This document shows, piece by piece, positions 35,517 to 43,898 of a DNA stretch of 64,000 nt. The stretch comes from GJ-E10 sp035625725. Lineage in GTDB: Bacteria > Pseudomonadota > Gammaproteobacteria > Burkholderiales > Burkholderiaceae_F. The translations under genes were made by a program, and so were the position numbers. Within the stretch, counting starts at the first letter, position 1. Each line of letters opens with the position of its first letter. Under the pieces are notes generated by a model. The model had not been told where the DNA came from. It ran no database searches and saw nothing but the letters and a program-made list of their open reading frames with translations. Location: contig DASPPB010000043.1 in the NCBI GenBank assembly GCA_035625725.1, forward strand, positions 1 through 64,000. The letters are read 5' to 3'.

Positions 35517-36919
35517 AGCATACCAATATCCGCAGGGGTCCTGCCTATAATCCGCGACCCATGCTCTCCGCCGACTTGCGGCCGTCGCTCCGTATACCGA
35601 TCCGCATCCGGGCCGTGAAATTCCCTCCCCTGAAGGCATTGCTGCGCGAGCTGCGCGTCCGAGCGCTGGCCTTCATCGGCGCGCTGCTGCTCGGTGCTCC
35701 CGCGCACGCGCAAATGACGGTCGAGATCACGGGGGTAGGTTCCCAGCAATTCCCCATTGCGGTGGCCAATTTCTTGGCTGATGCGCCCGTATCGGAGGAC
35801 ATCGCGAGCGTGGTCCGGGCCGACCTGATACGTTCGGGATTGTTTCGCATCGTCGACTCGGGCTCGGCGCCAATCGACGAGCGTGCGCGCGTGGATTTCG
35901 TCCAGTGGAAGAGCCGCGGCGCCGACAGTCTGGCCGTTGGATCGGTAACGCGTCTTGCCGACGGACGAACTGAGGTTCGCTACCGCCTCTACGACAGCGT
36001 TAAAGGTGCGCAACTCGATGGTCTCGCCTTTGTGGGCACAGGTGCGGAGTTGCGGCGCATCGCGCACAAGATTGCCGACCGCATCTACGAGGCTCTGACC
36101 GGCGTCAAGGGGGTGTTTTCGACCCGCATCGCCTACGTCGTACAGTACTCGCCCAACCACTACGAACTTCAGGTCGCCGATGCCGATGGCGCCAATCCGC
36201 AGGTTGCCCTTAAGTCGCGCGAGTTCATCATCTCGCCGGCGTGGTCTCCCGATGGCACTGCACTTGCCTACGTCTCGTTTGAAACCCACAAGGCGCTGGT
36301 CTATTACCAGAATCTGGTCACCGGTCAGCGCAGGGTGCTGGCAAATTTCGCCGGCAGCAATAGCGGACCCGCCTTTGCACCTGACGGAAAAACGATGGCG
36401 GTCGTGCTCACGCGCGACGGCAATTCCGAGATCTACACAATGAGTGTCGACGGTTCCGGCCTGCGGCGCCTGACCTTTGATCCAGCAATCGACACCGAAC
36501 CCGTGTACTCGCCCGACGGCGCCTGGATTTACTTCACTTCGGACCGAAGCGGTGGTCCGCAGATCTACCGGATGCCAGCCGCAGGCGGCGAGCCGCAGCG
36601 CATCACATTCAACGGCGATTACAACATCACTCCACGCGTGAGCCCGGACGGCAAAACGCTTGCCTACGTATCGCGGCGCTCAGACCTCTTTCAGGTCGAG
36701 GTGCTCGATCTTGCCAGCGCGCAGGAACTTACAATCACCGATACGGTCAAGGATGAATCGCCCACCTTTGCGCCAAACGGTCGGCTCATCTTGTACGCGA
36801 CCGAGGTGGGTGGCCGCGGCATTCTGGCCCTGGCTTCGACGGATGGTCGCGCCCGCGCACGACTCTCCGGCCCCAATGGCGATGTGCGGGAACCCACCTG
36901 GGGACCGTTTGCCAAGTAG
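35513..36919 (+). CDS. tolB: Tol-Pal system protein TolB
   Basis: A 468-residue reading of a periplasmic protein with an N-terminal alpha/beta domain (VEITGVGSQQFPIAVANF) and a C-terminal six-bladed propeller with repeated SPDG-type blades (PAWSPDGTALAYVS, PVYSPDGAWIYFTS, PRVSPDGKTLAYVS). It binds Pal and TolA. The signal peptide ends at APAHAQ. Starting at ATG 35513 (overlapping tolA) would leave about 35 residues before the signal peptide, so GTG 35615 (VKFPPLKALL) may be the true start. Confidence 0.94.
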   Translation: MKHTNIRRGPAYNPRPMLSADLRPSLRIPIRIRAVKFPPLKALLRELRVRALAFIGALLLGAPAHAQMTVEITGVGSQQFPIAVANFLADAPVSEDIASVVRADLIRSGLFRIVDSGSAPIDERARVDFVQWKSRGADSLAVGSVTRLADGRTEVRYRLYDSVKGAQLDGLAFVGTGAELRRIAHKIADRIYEALTGVKGVFSTRIAYVVQYSPNHYELQVADADGANPQVALKSREFIISPAWSPDGTALAYVSFETHKALVYYQNLVTGQRRVLANFAGSNSGPAFAPDGKTMAVVLTRDGNSEIYTMSVDGSGLRRLTFDPAIDTEPVYSPDGAWIYFTSDRSGGPQIYRMPAAGGEPQRITFNGDYNITPRVSPDGKTLAYVSRRSDLFQVEVLDLASAQELTITDTVKDESPTFAPNGRLILYATEVGGRGILALASTDGRARARLSGPNGDVREPTWGPFAK

Positions 36920-36940
36920 ACCTAGGAAGGAGTCACTTAC

Positions 36941-37498
36941 ATGAAACACCTGCGCGTCGCCTTGTTGGCGGTGGCCATCGCATATGCTGCGTCGGGATGC
37001 AGCAGTACCAGCCTCGAACAAAAGCCGGCGCCGATTACCACACCCGAGACGAGACCGACGCCGGCGCCAGGTTCGACGCCGACGACCCAGCCGGGCCCCA
37101 CACCGGTCGAGCAGGCGCCCGCGCCGGCAGCCGGGGCAATCGACGAACTCAACAACCCGAAGAGCTTGCTGGCTCGCCGCAGCGTGTACTTTGAATTTGA
37201 CAGTTCATCGATCAAGGACTCCGATGTGCCGGTCATCGAAGCTCACGGCCGTTACCTAGTCGATCACCCGAAGCGCACCGTTCGCATCGAGGGCAGCTGC
37301 GACGAGCGCGGTGGACGCGAATACAATCTGGCGCTGGGGCAGCGTCGCGCCGAGGCGGTTCGTGAACGACTCAAGGTGCTCGGAGTCCCGAGTAATCGGA
37401 TCGAAACCATCAGTCTGGGCAAGGAAAAGCCGCGCAATCCGGGGCATGACGAGGCCGCTTGGGCGGAGAACCGCCGCGCCGACATCATTTATCAATAG
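36941..37498 (+). CDS. pal: peptidoglycan-associated lipoprotein Pal
   Basis: A 185-residue outer-membrane lipoprotein. The lipobox places the modified cysteine at C20 (YAASGC). A Pro/Thr-rich linker (about 28-65) leads to the OmpA-like peptidoglycan-binding domain, with VYFEFDSSSIKDSD and IEGSCDERGGREYNLALGQR. A good ribosome-binding site AGGAAGGAG lies upstream of the ATG. It is the cell-wall anchor of the Tol system. Confidence 0.97.
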   Translation: MKHLRVALLAVAIAYAASGCSSTSLEQKPAPITTPETRPTPAPGSTPTTQPGPTPVEQAPAPAAGAIDELNNPKSLLARRSVYFEFDSSSIKDSDVPVIEAHGRYLVDHPKRTVRIEGSCDERGGREYNLALGQRRAEAVRERLKVLGVPSNRIETISLGKEKPRNPGHDEAAWAENRRADIIYQ

Positions 37499-37579
37499 CC
37501 TTGCGCGGGGACCAGCGAAGTTTCCGGCCCGCATCTTTGTCCCCCGATTGTCCGCAAGCGCAAAAGGAGGCTGGCGCCG

Positions 37580-38398
37580 ATGCGAATCGCTCAGCATGTA
37601 ACGCTAACAGTATTGATCGGTGTCCTAGCCGCACCCCTTGCGCCAGCGCGTGCGGCAATATTTGGCGACGATGAGGCGCGCAAGGCAATTCTCGAGTTGC
37701 GTGACAACCTGGCCGAGTCCGACCGTCAACAGCGCGAGCGCCTTGACGCACTTGCCAAACGCATTGAGGCGCTTGAGACCCGCATCGCCGCGATCCAACA
37801 TGGCCAGTCGGAAACCGCGGACCAACACGATGCAACGATGCAAGAAATTGCCAAGTTGCGAGGTGTGACGGAACAGCTTGCCAACGAAATTACCACTACG
37901 CAAAAGCATGAACACGATTTGTACGCCGATATCGATCAGCGTCTGCGCAAACTCGAACCGGCTTCGATCACGGTCGACGGCCGCAGCGGCCAGGTCGATC
38001 GCGACGAGCAGGCCGCGTACGATGGGGCCATGTCGCAGTTCCGGGCGCGCGATTTCCGCAACTCCGTCAATTCTCTGAGCGCATTTGTTGGGCGCTTCCC
38101 TCAGTCGGTCTATGCGCCGGCGGCCCAGTTTTGGCTCGGTAGCTCCTACTACGCGATCAAGGATTACCCGGCTGCGATCGCCGCCCAGCGAAGTCTGGTC
38201 GAACGCTTTCCGGAGTCGCCGCGCATCCCGGAAGCACTGCTGAACATCGCGGCGAGTCAGGTCGAGCTCAACGATCGAAAAAGCGCGCGTGCCACCCTGA
38301 CTCGAATTGTCAATGACTACCCCAGCTCGGATGCCGCCAAACTCGCACGCGAACGATTGGCAAGTTTTCCGCCCCCGCAGAGCAAGGAGAAAAAGTGA
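37580..38398 (+). CDS. cpoB: cell division coordinator CpoB (YbgF)
   Basis: A 272-residue periplasmic protein that links peptidoglycan synthesis with Tol-driven constriction. A signal peptide (about 1-26) is followed by a trimerising coiled coil (about 35-130, rich in Glu/Gln/Arg/Leu) and a C-terminal TPR domain (about 150-265) with FRNSVNSLSAFVGRFPQSVYAP and AQFWLGSSYYAIKDYPAAIA. It is the last protein gene of the tol-pal cluster, followed by a terminator and tRNA-Lys. Confidence 0.93.
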   Translation: MRIAQHVTLTVLIGVLAAPLAPARAAIFGDDEARKAILELRDNLAESDRQQRERLDALAKRIEALETRIAAIQHGQSETADQHDATMQEIAKLRGVTEQLANEITTTQKHEHDLYADIDQRLRKLEPASITVDGRSGQVDRDEQAAYDGAMSQFRARDFRNSVNSLSAFVGRFPQSVYAPAAQFWLGSSYYAIKDYPAAIAAQRSLVERFPESPRIPEALLNIAASQVELNDRKSARATLTRIVNDYPSSDAAKLARERLASFPPPQSKEKK

Positions 38399-38465
38399 GC
38401 CTGTTGGGCGCCTGGCGTGGGCGATGGCTCGGAGAGGGGATCTCGCTGCATATCCGCACTGTCGT

Positions 38466-38494
38466 TTGACGCTCTGCAAGCCTGCCGCGATAAT
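38466..38494 (+). promoter_or_regulatory. sigma-70 promoter of tRNA-Lys
   Basis: TTGACG at 38466-38471 and GATAAT at 38489-38494 have a 17-base spacer. Transcription would start near 38501, about 40 bases before the tRNA. The promoter overlaps the hairpin that terminates the cpoB transcript. Confidence 0.6.
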
Positions 38495-38506
38495 CGCAGG
38501 CTTTTC
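38478..38506 (+). terminator. Rho-independent terminator behind cpoB
   Basis: AAGCCTGC (38478-38485) pairs perfectly with GCAGGCTT (38496-38503), and the arm runs into TTTTC. It lies 79 bases after cpoB and ends the tol-pal transcript. The loop contains the -10 box of the tRNA-Lys promoter. Confidence 0.7.
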
Positions 38507-38541
38507 TGAAGCTGGCGCCAATACCGCCAGCATTGGTCTTG

Positions 38542-38617
38542 GGGTCGTTAGCTCAGTCGGTAGAGCAGCGGACTTTTAATCCGTTGGTCGCAGGTTCAAG
38601 TCCTGCACGGCCCACCA
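38542..38617 (+). tRNA. tRNA-Lys (TTT)
   Basis: A complete cloverleaf: acceptor GGGTCGT with ACGGCCC, D-stem GCTC/GAGC, anticodon stem GCGGA/TCCGT around CTTTTAA (anticodon TTT), and T-loop TTCAAGT. The 3' CCA is encoded, unlike in the tRNA-Met of this window. Confidence 0.96.
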
Positions 38618-38625
38618 ATCAACGC

Positions 38626-38670
38626 CGGTATATACCGAACACATCATTTTCAGTTTATACCGAGCACATC
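38626..38670. repeat. palindrome and direct repeats behind tRNA-Lys, possible IS end remnant
   Basis: CGGTATATACCG (38626-38637) is a perfect palindrome. TATACCGAACACATC (38631-38645) recurs as TATACCGAGCACATC (38656-38670), 14 of 15 bases identical with a period of 25. A weaker third copy, TTACCGCGAAC, follows near 38690. Multiple short terminal repeats of this kind occur at the tips of IS21-type elements; that link is an inference. No transposase is present nearby. Confidence 0.5.
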
Positions 38671-39002
38671 GCCAACACTTTTACCGCGAACGGCTTGTCC
38701 CCGGTTCACGCGTCCGCGACCGCTCCTCGAAGCCGCAGATGGTTTGGAGAAGGCCAGGAAGGCCGCCTAATTTGTGTCTCCAATCATGGTTTCAGGATGC
38801 GCCCGCCTGACTATGATGTGCTGTGTGGACTGCGCTGCCGGCATGTGTTGCGGCGCTAATACCCGCTGACGCCTTTTCGGCTCGCCCAAGCAGCGTCCGC
38901 GCCCGAAAGGCGGACAACGCGTTCAAAGGTCTCTGAGGACAGGACGGCCGGGAATCCTCACCCAACCGGAAGGCGACTAGGACACAAAACCGAGGAAGAT
39001 CC
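38671..39002. other. intergenic stretch without a supported gene
   Basis: The sequence between the tRNA-Lys repeats and the protease gene has only short, unconvincing frames. Its last 15 bases hold the ribosome-binding site GAGGAAGA of the next gene. Confidence 0.5.
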
Positions 39003-39701
39003 ATGCGACATGGTCAAAGCGCCAAATGGCAAGCGGGTCGCCGCATGATGGGGTTGCGCGTCGCGAATCTCGCTGCCGCATTACTCATTGCGCTGTGCTC
39101 CGGGGTCGCGTTGGGGCAGAACGTAGCCTTAACCGGCGTGATGGGCGAACGTGCGTTGTTAGTTATCGACGACGATGCACCCGGGGTTCTAGCTCCAGGG
39201 CAGACACGCCGGGGTGTCACCTTGATATCTGTCGGCGAGCAGTCTGCGGTAATTGAAATTCAGGGACAACGCCAGACGCTGCGCGTGGGCGAAATCCCGG
39301 TGAACGTGGGCGCTAAGGGCGGTGGCGCCTCCGGGTCACGGGTTGTACTGAGCGCCGGAAGCAGTGGACATTACTTCGGCACGGCGCGGATCAATGGTGT
39401 GAGCGTACCGTTTGTGGTCGACACCGGCGCTTCGAATGTCGTGATGGGCGTAGCACAGGCCGAACAGATCGGGATCAACTATCGATCGGGTCAGCGAATC
39501 AGCGTAAGCACGGCAAATGGCGCGACGCTGGGCTACCAGCTCGCGCTCGACTCGGTGCGCGTAGGCGAGGTCGAGGTGTTCCATGTCGATGCGACGGTCG
39601 TTCCCGCCACGATTCCCCTCATATTGCTGGGAAACAGTTTTTTGGGGCGGTTTCAGATGAAGCAAGAAAACGATTTGCTCGTCTTGGAGCGACGTTATTA
39701 G
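39003..39701 (+). CDS. exported retropepsin-like aspartic protease (clan AA, TIGR02281 type)
   Basis: A 232-residue protein with a signal peptide or N-terminal anchor (about 15-38, ending VALGQ), a short middle domain, and a single-lobe retropepsin-like domain from about residue 112. The active-site motif FVVDTGASNVVMG is at 137-149 (D140, T141, G142), and LLGNSFLGRFQ near the end is the matching hydrophobic-Gly element. Such proteases must dimerise to be active. GAGGAAGA lies just before the ATG. Substrate and role are unknown; neighbours give no clue. Confidence 0.82.
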   Translation: MRHGQSAKWQAGRRMMGLRVANLAAALLIALCSGVALGQNVALTGVMGERALLVIDDDAPGVLAPGQTRRGVTLISVGEQSAVIEIQGQRQTLRVGEIPVNVGAKGGGASGSRVVLSAGSSGHYFGTARINGVSVPFVVDTGASNVVMGVAQAEQIGINYRSGQRISVSTANGATLGYQLALDSVRVGEVEVFHVDATVVPATIPLILLGNSFLGRFQMKQENDLLVLERRY

Positions 39702-39733
39702 GATCGATTTTGGCCGCTACCCGAAGCGCGGCC

Positions 39734-39940
39734 TCACGGCAGATGGGCCGGTTCGAAGCAAAAACCTTCTATGGTGTTGGTCTGCGCCAAGCGAGCGACT
39801 CCGCTCCCCGAGGCCTGGTCTATATCCGTATCCGGCGCAAAATACGGTGGAGCCGATGGGGTCGAGGACAAGTGCGTGCACCCACCCACTGACAGCCCCA
39901 TGGCCATCAGCGCGAATCCGACCATGAAACGAACTTCCAT
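39734..39940 (-). CDS. small predicted lipoprotein
   Basis: A 68-residue product with a clear lipoprotein signal: a basic start (MEVRFM), a hydrophobic stretch and the lipobox SVGGC at about residue 21. The rest is polar (THLSSTPSAPPYFAPDTDID) without a known domain. A purine-rich GGGAGGG lies 9 bases before the ATG. It is antisense to nothing and faces the protease gene. I do not recognise a family. Confidence 0.5.
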   Translation of the reverse strand: MEVRFMVGFALMAMGLSVGGCTHLSSTPSAPPYFAPDTDIDQASGSGVARLAQTNTIEGFCFEPAHLP

Positions 39941-40190
39941 GGGTGGCTGCCCTCCCGCACGGATCGGTCGGGACGGGTAAAACGAGCACTGTACGCGCGA
40001 AGGTCTCGCAGGCAATCCCCCGTTTTGACTGCGGCTTTCACCGGAGGGCGACGTCGACCTTAGCGCGAGCCCGCCACTGCGATCGCTGACCACAAGCAAA
40101 GTGTGGTCAGGCAAACGCTCTCGCGCCGCACTGTGGGCATAAAGGTTCACAATTGCGCATACTTCTCACTACGCTGCGAGGAGTCGACGA

Positions 40191-40757
40191 ATGAAACAGT
40201 GGTCTGCAGAGCTTTCGCGCGCCGCAATAGTTCTTATCGCCTTAACGCTTGCGGGCGTCGCCGATGAGGCTTCGGCTGCCCTCGCCGTAGGTTCCCCCGC
40301 ACCAGATTTCACGGCGCAGGCGGCACTTGGAGGCAAGACCTTCACCTTCTCACTTTCGGAGGCACTTAAAAAGGGGCCGGTTGTTCTGTACTTTTATCCC
40401 AAGGCGTTTACCAAGGGATGCACGATCGAAGCACACAATTTCGCGGAAGCGAGCGAGAAGTTCCAGGCCTTGGGAGCAACGCTCATCGGCATGTCCAATG
40501 ACGACATTGAGACACTCAAGGAATTTTCCGTGAAAGAGTGCCGCAACAAGTTTGCCGTAGCGGCCGACGCCGGTGCGCGGGTCATGAAGCAGTACGACGC
40601 GGCGATGTTTCTGATCCCCGACCGAGCGGATCGAATCTCGTATGTGATTAGCCCCGAAGGAAAGGTCATTTACTGCTACGCGAGCATGAGTCCGGACAAT
40701 CACGTCGAGAACACTCTACGGGCCGTCGAGCAGTGGCGCGCCAGCGCTAAGCCCTAA
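40191..40757 (+). CDS. exported peroxiredoxin (AhpC/TSA, PrxQ/Bcp-like)
   Basis: A 188-residue thiol peroxidase with an N-terminal signal peptide (about 1-29, ending EASA), so it should work in the periplasm. The thioredoxin-fold peroxidase motif is YFYPKAFTKGCTIEAHNF with peroxidatic C77. The PrxQ resolving cysteine five residues later is absent; C117 (KECRNKF) or a later cysteine could serve. It lies just upstream of the RubisCO cluster on the same strand, but 285 bases and a separate promoter region intervene. Confidence 0.88.
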   Translation: MKQWSAELSRAAIVLIALTLAGVADEASAALAVGSPAPDFTAQAALGGKTFTFSLSEALKKGPVVLYFYPKAFTKGCTIEAHNFAEASEKFQALGATLIGMSNDDIETLKEFSVKECRNKFAVAADAGARVMKQYDAAMFLIPDRADRISYVISPEGKVIYCYASMSPDNHVENTLRAVEQWRASAKP

Positions 40758-40920
40758 GAACGCTTTTTGCCGGTTTTCTGCGATGGCGCAAAGTCCCAGC
40801 GTCGTCCACGCGACAAAATTGCGGCCAAGAAAAGAAGGAGGGATTTGTGTGCCGGAATCAAACAGCGGCGCACGAGGGGTCCAACTGCAGTTTACCCGTG
40901 CCGAAGCAGAAATAAGTGAG

Positions 40921-41042
40921 CGCATGCTTACATCAAGTTTATTTATGACATCTCAAATTTAAACTGACTTTATTTATATAAACGAGGCACGCACAATGCC
41001 TCCCGTGCCGATAAACAACTACGACAGAAGGAGTGGACATAA
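40921..41042 (+). promoter_or_regulatory. AT-rich promoter region of the cbb cluster
   Basis: The sequence switches from GC-rich to strikingly AT-rich at about 40930-40985. TTA-N7-TCA (40943-40955) and TTA-N8-TTA (40959-40972) resemble the half-sites bound by the LysR-type regulator CbbR. A -10-like TATATAA lies at 40975-40981 without a good -35 box, as expected for an activator-dependent promoter. The ribosome-binding site AGAAGGAG (41026-41033) is nine bases from the cbbL ATG. Binding by CbbR is inferred only; no cbbR gene is in the window. Confidence 0.5.
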
Positions 41043-42479
41043 ATGACTACGAAGCAAAGCGCCAAGAAGACCTACAGCGCGGGGGTCAAGGAGTACCGCA
41101 GCACCTATTGGGAGCCCCAATACTCGGTTAAGGACACCGACATCCTGGCCTGCTTCAAAATCGTCCCGCAGCCTGGCGTCGACCGGGAGGAAGCCGCGGC
41201 TGCCGTCGCAGCCGAATCCTCGACCGGCACCTGGACGACGGTCTGGACGGACCTTCTGACCAATCTGGATTACTACAAGGGTCGCGCCTACCGAATCGAG
41301 GACGTCCCGGGGGACGATACGGCGTTTTATGCCTTCATCGCCTACCCAATCGACCTCTTCGAGGAAGGATCGGTCGTCAACGTCTTCACCTCCCTTGTGG
41401 GCAACGTCTTTGGCTTCAAAGCCATCCGCGGTCTGCGCCTGGAAGACGTGCGTTTTCCGATTGCCTATGTGATGACCTGTGGCGGACCGCCCAACGGCAT
41501 CCAGGTCGAGCGCGACATCATGAACAAGTATGGCCGACCCTTACTCGGTTGCACGATCAAGCCCAAGCTGGGGCTGTCAGCAAAGAACTACGGACGTGCG
41601 GTATACGAATGCCTGCGCGGCGGACTCGACTTCACGAAGGACGACGAGAACGTCAACAGCCAGCCGTTCATGCGCTGGCGCGATCGTTTCGCTTTCGTCG
41701 CCGAGGCCATTCACAAGGCCGAGGCAGAAACCGGCGAGCGCAAGGGACACTATTTGAACGTAACTGCGCCGACGCCGGAGGCGATGTACGAGCGGGCAGA
41801 GTTTGCCAAGGAACTGGGCATGCCCATCATCATGCACGACTTCCTAACGGGTGGCTTTTGCGCCAACACGGGTCTGGCCAATTGGTGCCGGAAGAATCGG
41901 ATGCTGCTGCACATACACCGTGCCATGCACGCGGTGATCGACCGCAACCCGACCCACGGCATTCACTTTCGCGTGCTGACCAAGGCGCTGCGACTGTCGG
42001 GCGGCGATCAGATGCACACCGGCACGGTAGTGGGCAAGCTCGAAGGCGACCGCGCATCGACACTGGGCTGGATCGACCTGCTGCGCGAGCGCTATATCAA
42101 GGAAGACCGCTCACGCGGGATCTTCTTTGATCAGGACTGGGGATCGATGCCCGGAGCGTTTGCGGTCGCCTCGGGCGGAATTCACGTCTGGCACATGCCG
42201 GCCCTGGTCGCGATTTTTGGCGACGACTCCGTCTTGCAATTTGGCGGAGGCACGCTCGGACACCCCTGGGGCAATGCCGCCGGCGCTTCGGCGAACCGAG
42301 TCGCGCTTGAGGCCTGTGTGCATGCACGCAACCAGGGCCGCAATGTGGAGAAGGAAGGCAAGGAGATCTTGACCGCCGCCGCCCGCTCGAGCCCCGAATT
42401 GCGTGTCGCCATGGAGACGTGGAAGGAGATCAAATTCGAGTTCGACACCGTCGACAAGCTTGACGTGGCGCACCGCTAA
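41043..42479 (+). CDS. cbbL: RubisCO large subunit, form I (IA type)
   Basis: A 478-residue catalytic subunit of ribulose-1,5-bisphosphate carboxylase/oxygenase. All key elements are visible: K173 and K175 in TIKPKLG, the carbamylated K199 with D201 and E202 in GGLDFTKDDEN, loop 6 TVVGKLEGD, and the C-terminal KFEFDTVDKLD. The sequence is close in my recollection to the green-type IA enzymes of Acidithiobacillus and other chemolithoautotrophs. No carboxysome genes adjoin it, and cbbQ and cbbO do, which suggests the IAq subtype. Confidence 0.98.
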   Translation: MTTKQSAKKTYSAGVKEYRSTYWEPQYSVKDTDILACFKIVPQPGVDREEAAAAVAAESSTGTWTTVWTDLLTNLDYYKGRAYRIEDVPGDDTAFYAFIAYPIDLFEEGSVVNVFTSLVGNVFGFKAIRGLRLEDVRFPIAYVMTCGGPPNGIQVERDIMNKYGRPLLGCTIKPKLGLSAKNYGRAVYECLRGGLDFTKDDENVNSQPFMRWRDRFAFVAEAIHKAEAETGERKGHYLNVTAPTPEAMYERAEFAKELGMPIIMHDFLTGGFCANTGLANWCRKNRMLLHIHRAMHAVIDRNPTHGIHFRVLTKALRLSGGDQMHTGTVVGKLEGDRASTLGWIDLLRERYIKEDRSRGIFFDQDWGSMPGAFAVASGGIHVWHMPALVAIFGDDSVLQFGGGTLGHPWGNAAGASANRVALEACVHARNQGRNVEKEGKEILTAAARSSPELRVAMETWKEIKFEFDTVDKLDVAHR

Positions 42480-42524
42480 AGAACACGCGCACCCGCCTTT
42501 CCACAACGAATTTAAACAAAACCG

Positions 42525-42552
42525 CCCGGGACGCTGCAACCTGCGTCCCGGG
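42525..42552 (+). other. cbbL-cbbS intergenic hairpin
   Basis: CCCGGGACGC (42525-42534) and GCGTCCCGGG (42543-42552) pair perfectly over 10 bp with an 8-base loop; a G-T pair can extend the stem. TTGTAC follows, so there is no strong T-run. It probably protects the cbbL message or causes partial read-through to cbbS, which would tune subunit ratio. That role is an inference. Confidence 0.7.
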
Positions 42553-42583
42553 TTGTACAAACACGAGAAAACCGGAGCACCCC

Positions 42584-42940
42584 ATGAGTGAGATTCAGGA
42601 CTACGCATCCAAACTTTCCGACCCCGCGAGCCGGAAGTTTGAAACCTTTTCCTACCTGCCGCCCATGAAAAAGGAGGAAATTCGCGAGCAAGTCGAATAC
42701 ATCGTGCGTCGCGGCTGGAACCCGGCGGTGGAACACACCGAGCCTGAGCACATGACGGATTCGTACTGGTACATGTGGAAGCTACCCATGTTCGGAGAAA
42801 CCAACGTCGACCGCATACTCGCGGAAGTCGAGGCCTGCCATAAACTGCACCCCACACATCACGTGCGCCTGATCGGCTACGACAACCTGCGGCAGTCGCA
42901 GGGCGCCGCGATGGTGGTGTACCGCGGAAAAACCGTCTAG
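42584..42940 (+). CDS. cbbS: RubisCO small subunit
   Basis: A 118-residue small subunit completing the L8S8 form I enzyme. FETFSYLPPMKKEEIREQVEY and the C-terminal HVRLIGYDNLRQSQGAAMVVYRG are typical of IA small subunits. It starts 104 bases after cbbL, with the hairpin between them. Confidence 0.97.
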   Translation: MSEIQDYASKLSDPASRKFETFSYLPPMKKEEIREQVEYIVRRGWNPAVEHTEPEHMTDSYWYMWKLPMFGETNVDRILAEVEACHKLHPTHHVRLIGYDNLRQSQGAAMVVYRGKTV

Positions 42941-43053
42941 GCACGCGCGAGCGCTTGCGCGTTGCGCCGCACCCTCCTCGGCGCATGACCGGCCGAGGGG
43001 CGCGTGCGAGCGCGTCGGCTTGCGCGAACCCATAGGAAGGCTAGTGAATCTGT

Positions 43054-43863
43054 ATGAGCGCCGCTGATCTCGCCGCCCAGTACCGGGTATCCAAGGAGCC
43101 GTACTACCGTCGCGTGGCCGATGAGGTCGGCCTCTACGAGGCGGCGTATTCGGTGCGCATGCCGATGATGCTCAAAGGGCCCACGGGATGCGGCAAGACG
43201 CGCTTCGTCGAATACATGGCGTGGAAGCTGGGCAAGCCACTGGTGACGGTTGCCTGCAATGAAGATATGACAGCCTCGGACCTGGTGGGCCGATTCTTGC
43301 TCGATGCGGCCGGCACGCGATGGCAGGACGGGCCGCTGGCGGTGGCCGCGCGCATCGGCGCGATCTGTTACCTCGACGAAGTCGTAGAGGCGCGCCAGGA
43401 CACGACCGTGGTGATTCATCCGCTAACCGACACGCGCCGCGTACTGCCCCTGGAGAAAAAGGGCGAGCTGGTGCATGCCCACCCGGACTTTCAATTGGTC
43501 GTGTCCTACAACCCGGGCTACCAGGCGCTCATGAAAGATTTGAAGCAGTCGACCAAGCAGCGCTTCGGTGCGCTGGATTTCCAGTATCCGGCCCATTCCG
43601 TCGAGCAGGAGATCGTGGCCCATGAATCGGGCACTACTGCCGAAGTGGCCGGCAAGCTGGTCTCCATTGCCGAGCGTGCGCGCAATCTCAAGGGTCACGG
43701 CCTTGACGAAGGGATTTCGACTCGGATGCTTGTCTATGCCGGCTCGCTCATCGCCCGCGGGGTCTCCCCGATCGACGCCTGCCGTATGACGCTGGTGCGG
43801 CCGATCACCGACGACCCCGACATGCGCGATGCGCTCGACGCGGCGGTGACGACGTTCTTCTAG
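43054..43863 (+). CDS. cbbQ: RubisCO activase AAA+ subunit CbbQ
   Basis: A 269-residue MoxR-family AAA+ ATPase. Walker A GPTGCGKTRF lies near residue 40, Walker B ICYLDEVVEA near 106, and VVSYNPGYQALMKDLKQSTKQRF contains the sensor and arginine-finger region. CbbQ forms a hexamer with CbbO that removes inhibitory sugar phosphates from RubisCO. It follows cbbS on the same strand and precedes cbbO by 35 bases. Confidence 0.96.
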   Translation: MSAADLAAQYRVSKEPYYRRVADEVGLYEAAYSVRMPMMLKGPTGCGKTRFVEYMAWKLGKPLVTVACNEDMTASDLVGRFLLDAAGTRWQDGPLAVAARIGAICYLDEVVEARQDTTVVIHPLTDTRRVLPLEKKGELVHAHPDFQLVVSYNPGYQALMKDLKQSTKQRFGALDFQYPAHSVEQEIVAHESGTTAEVAGKLVSIAERARNLKGHGLDEGISTRMLVYAGSLIARGVSPIDACRMTLVRPITDDPDMRDALDAAVTTFF

Positions 43864-43898
43864 AATGCAGCGCAGAGCCGATCGGGCGCCGCCACACC

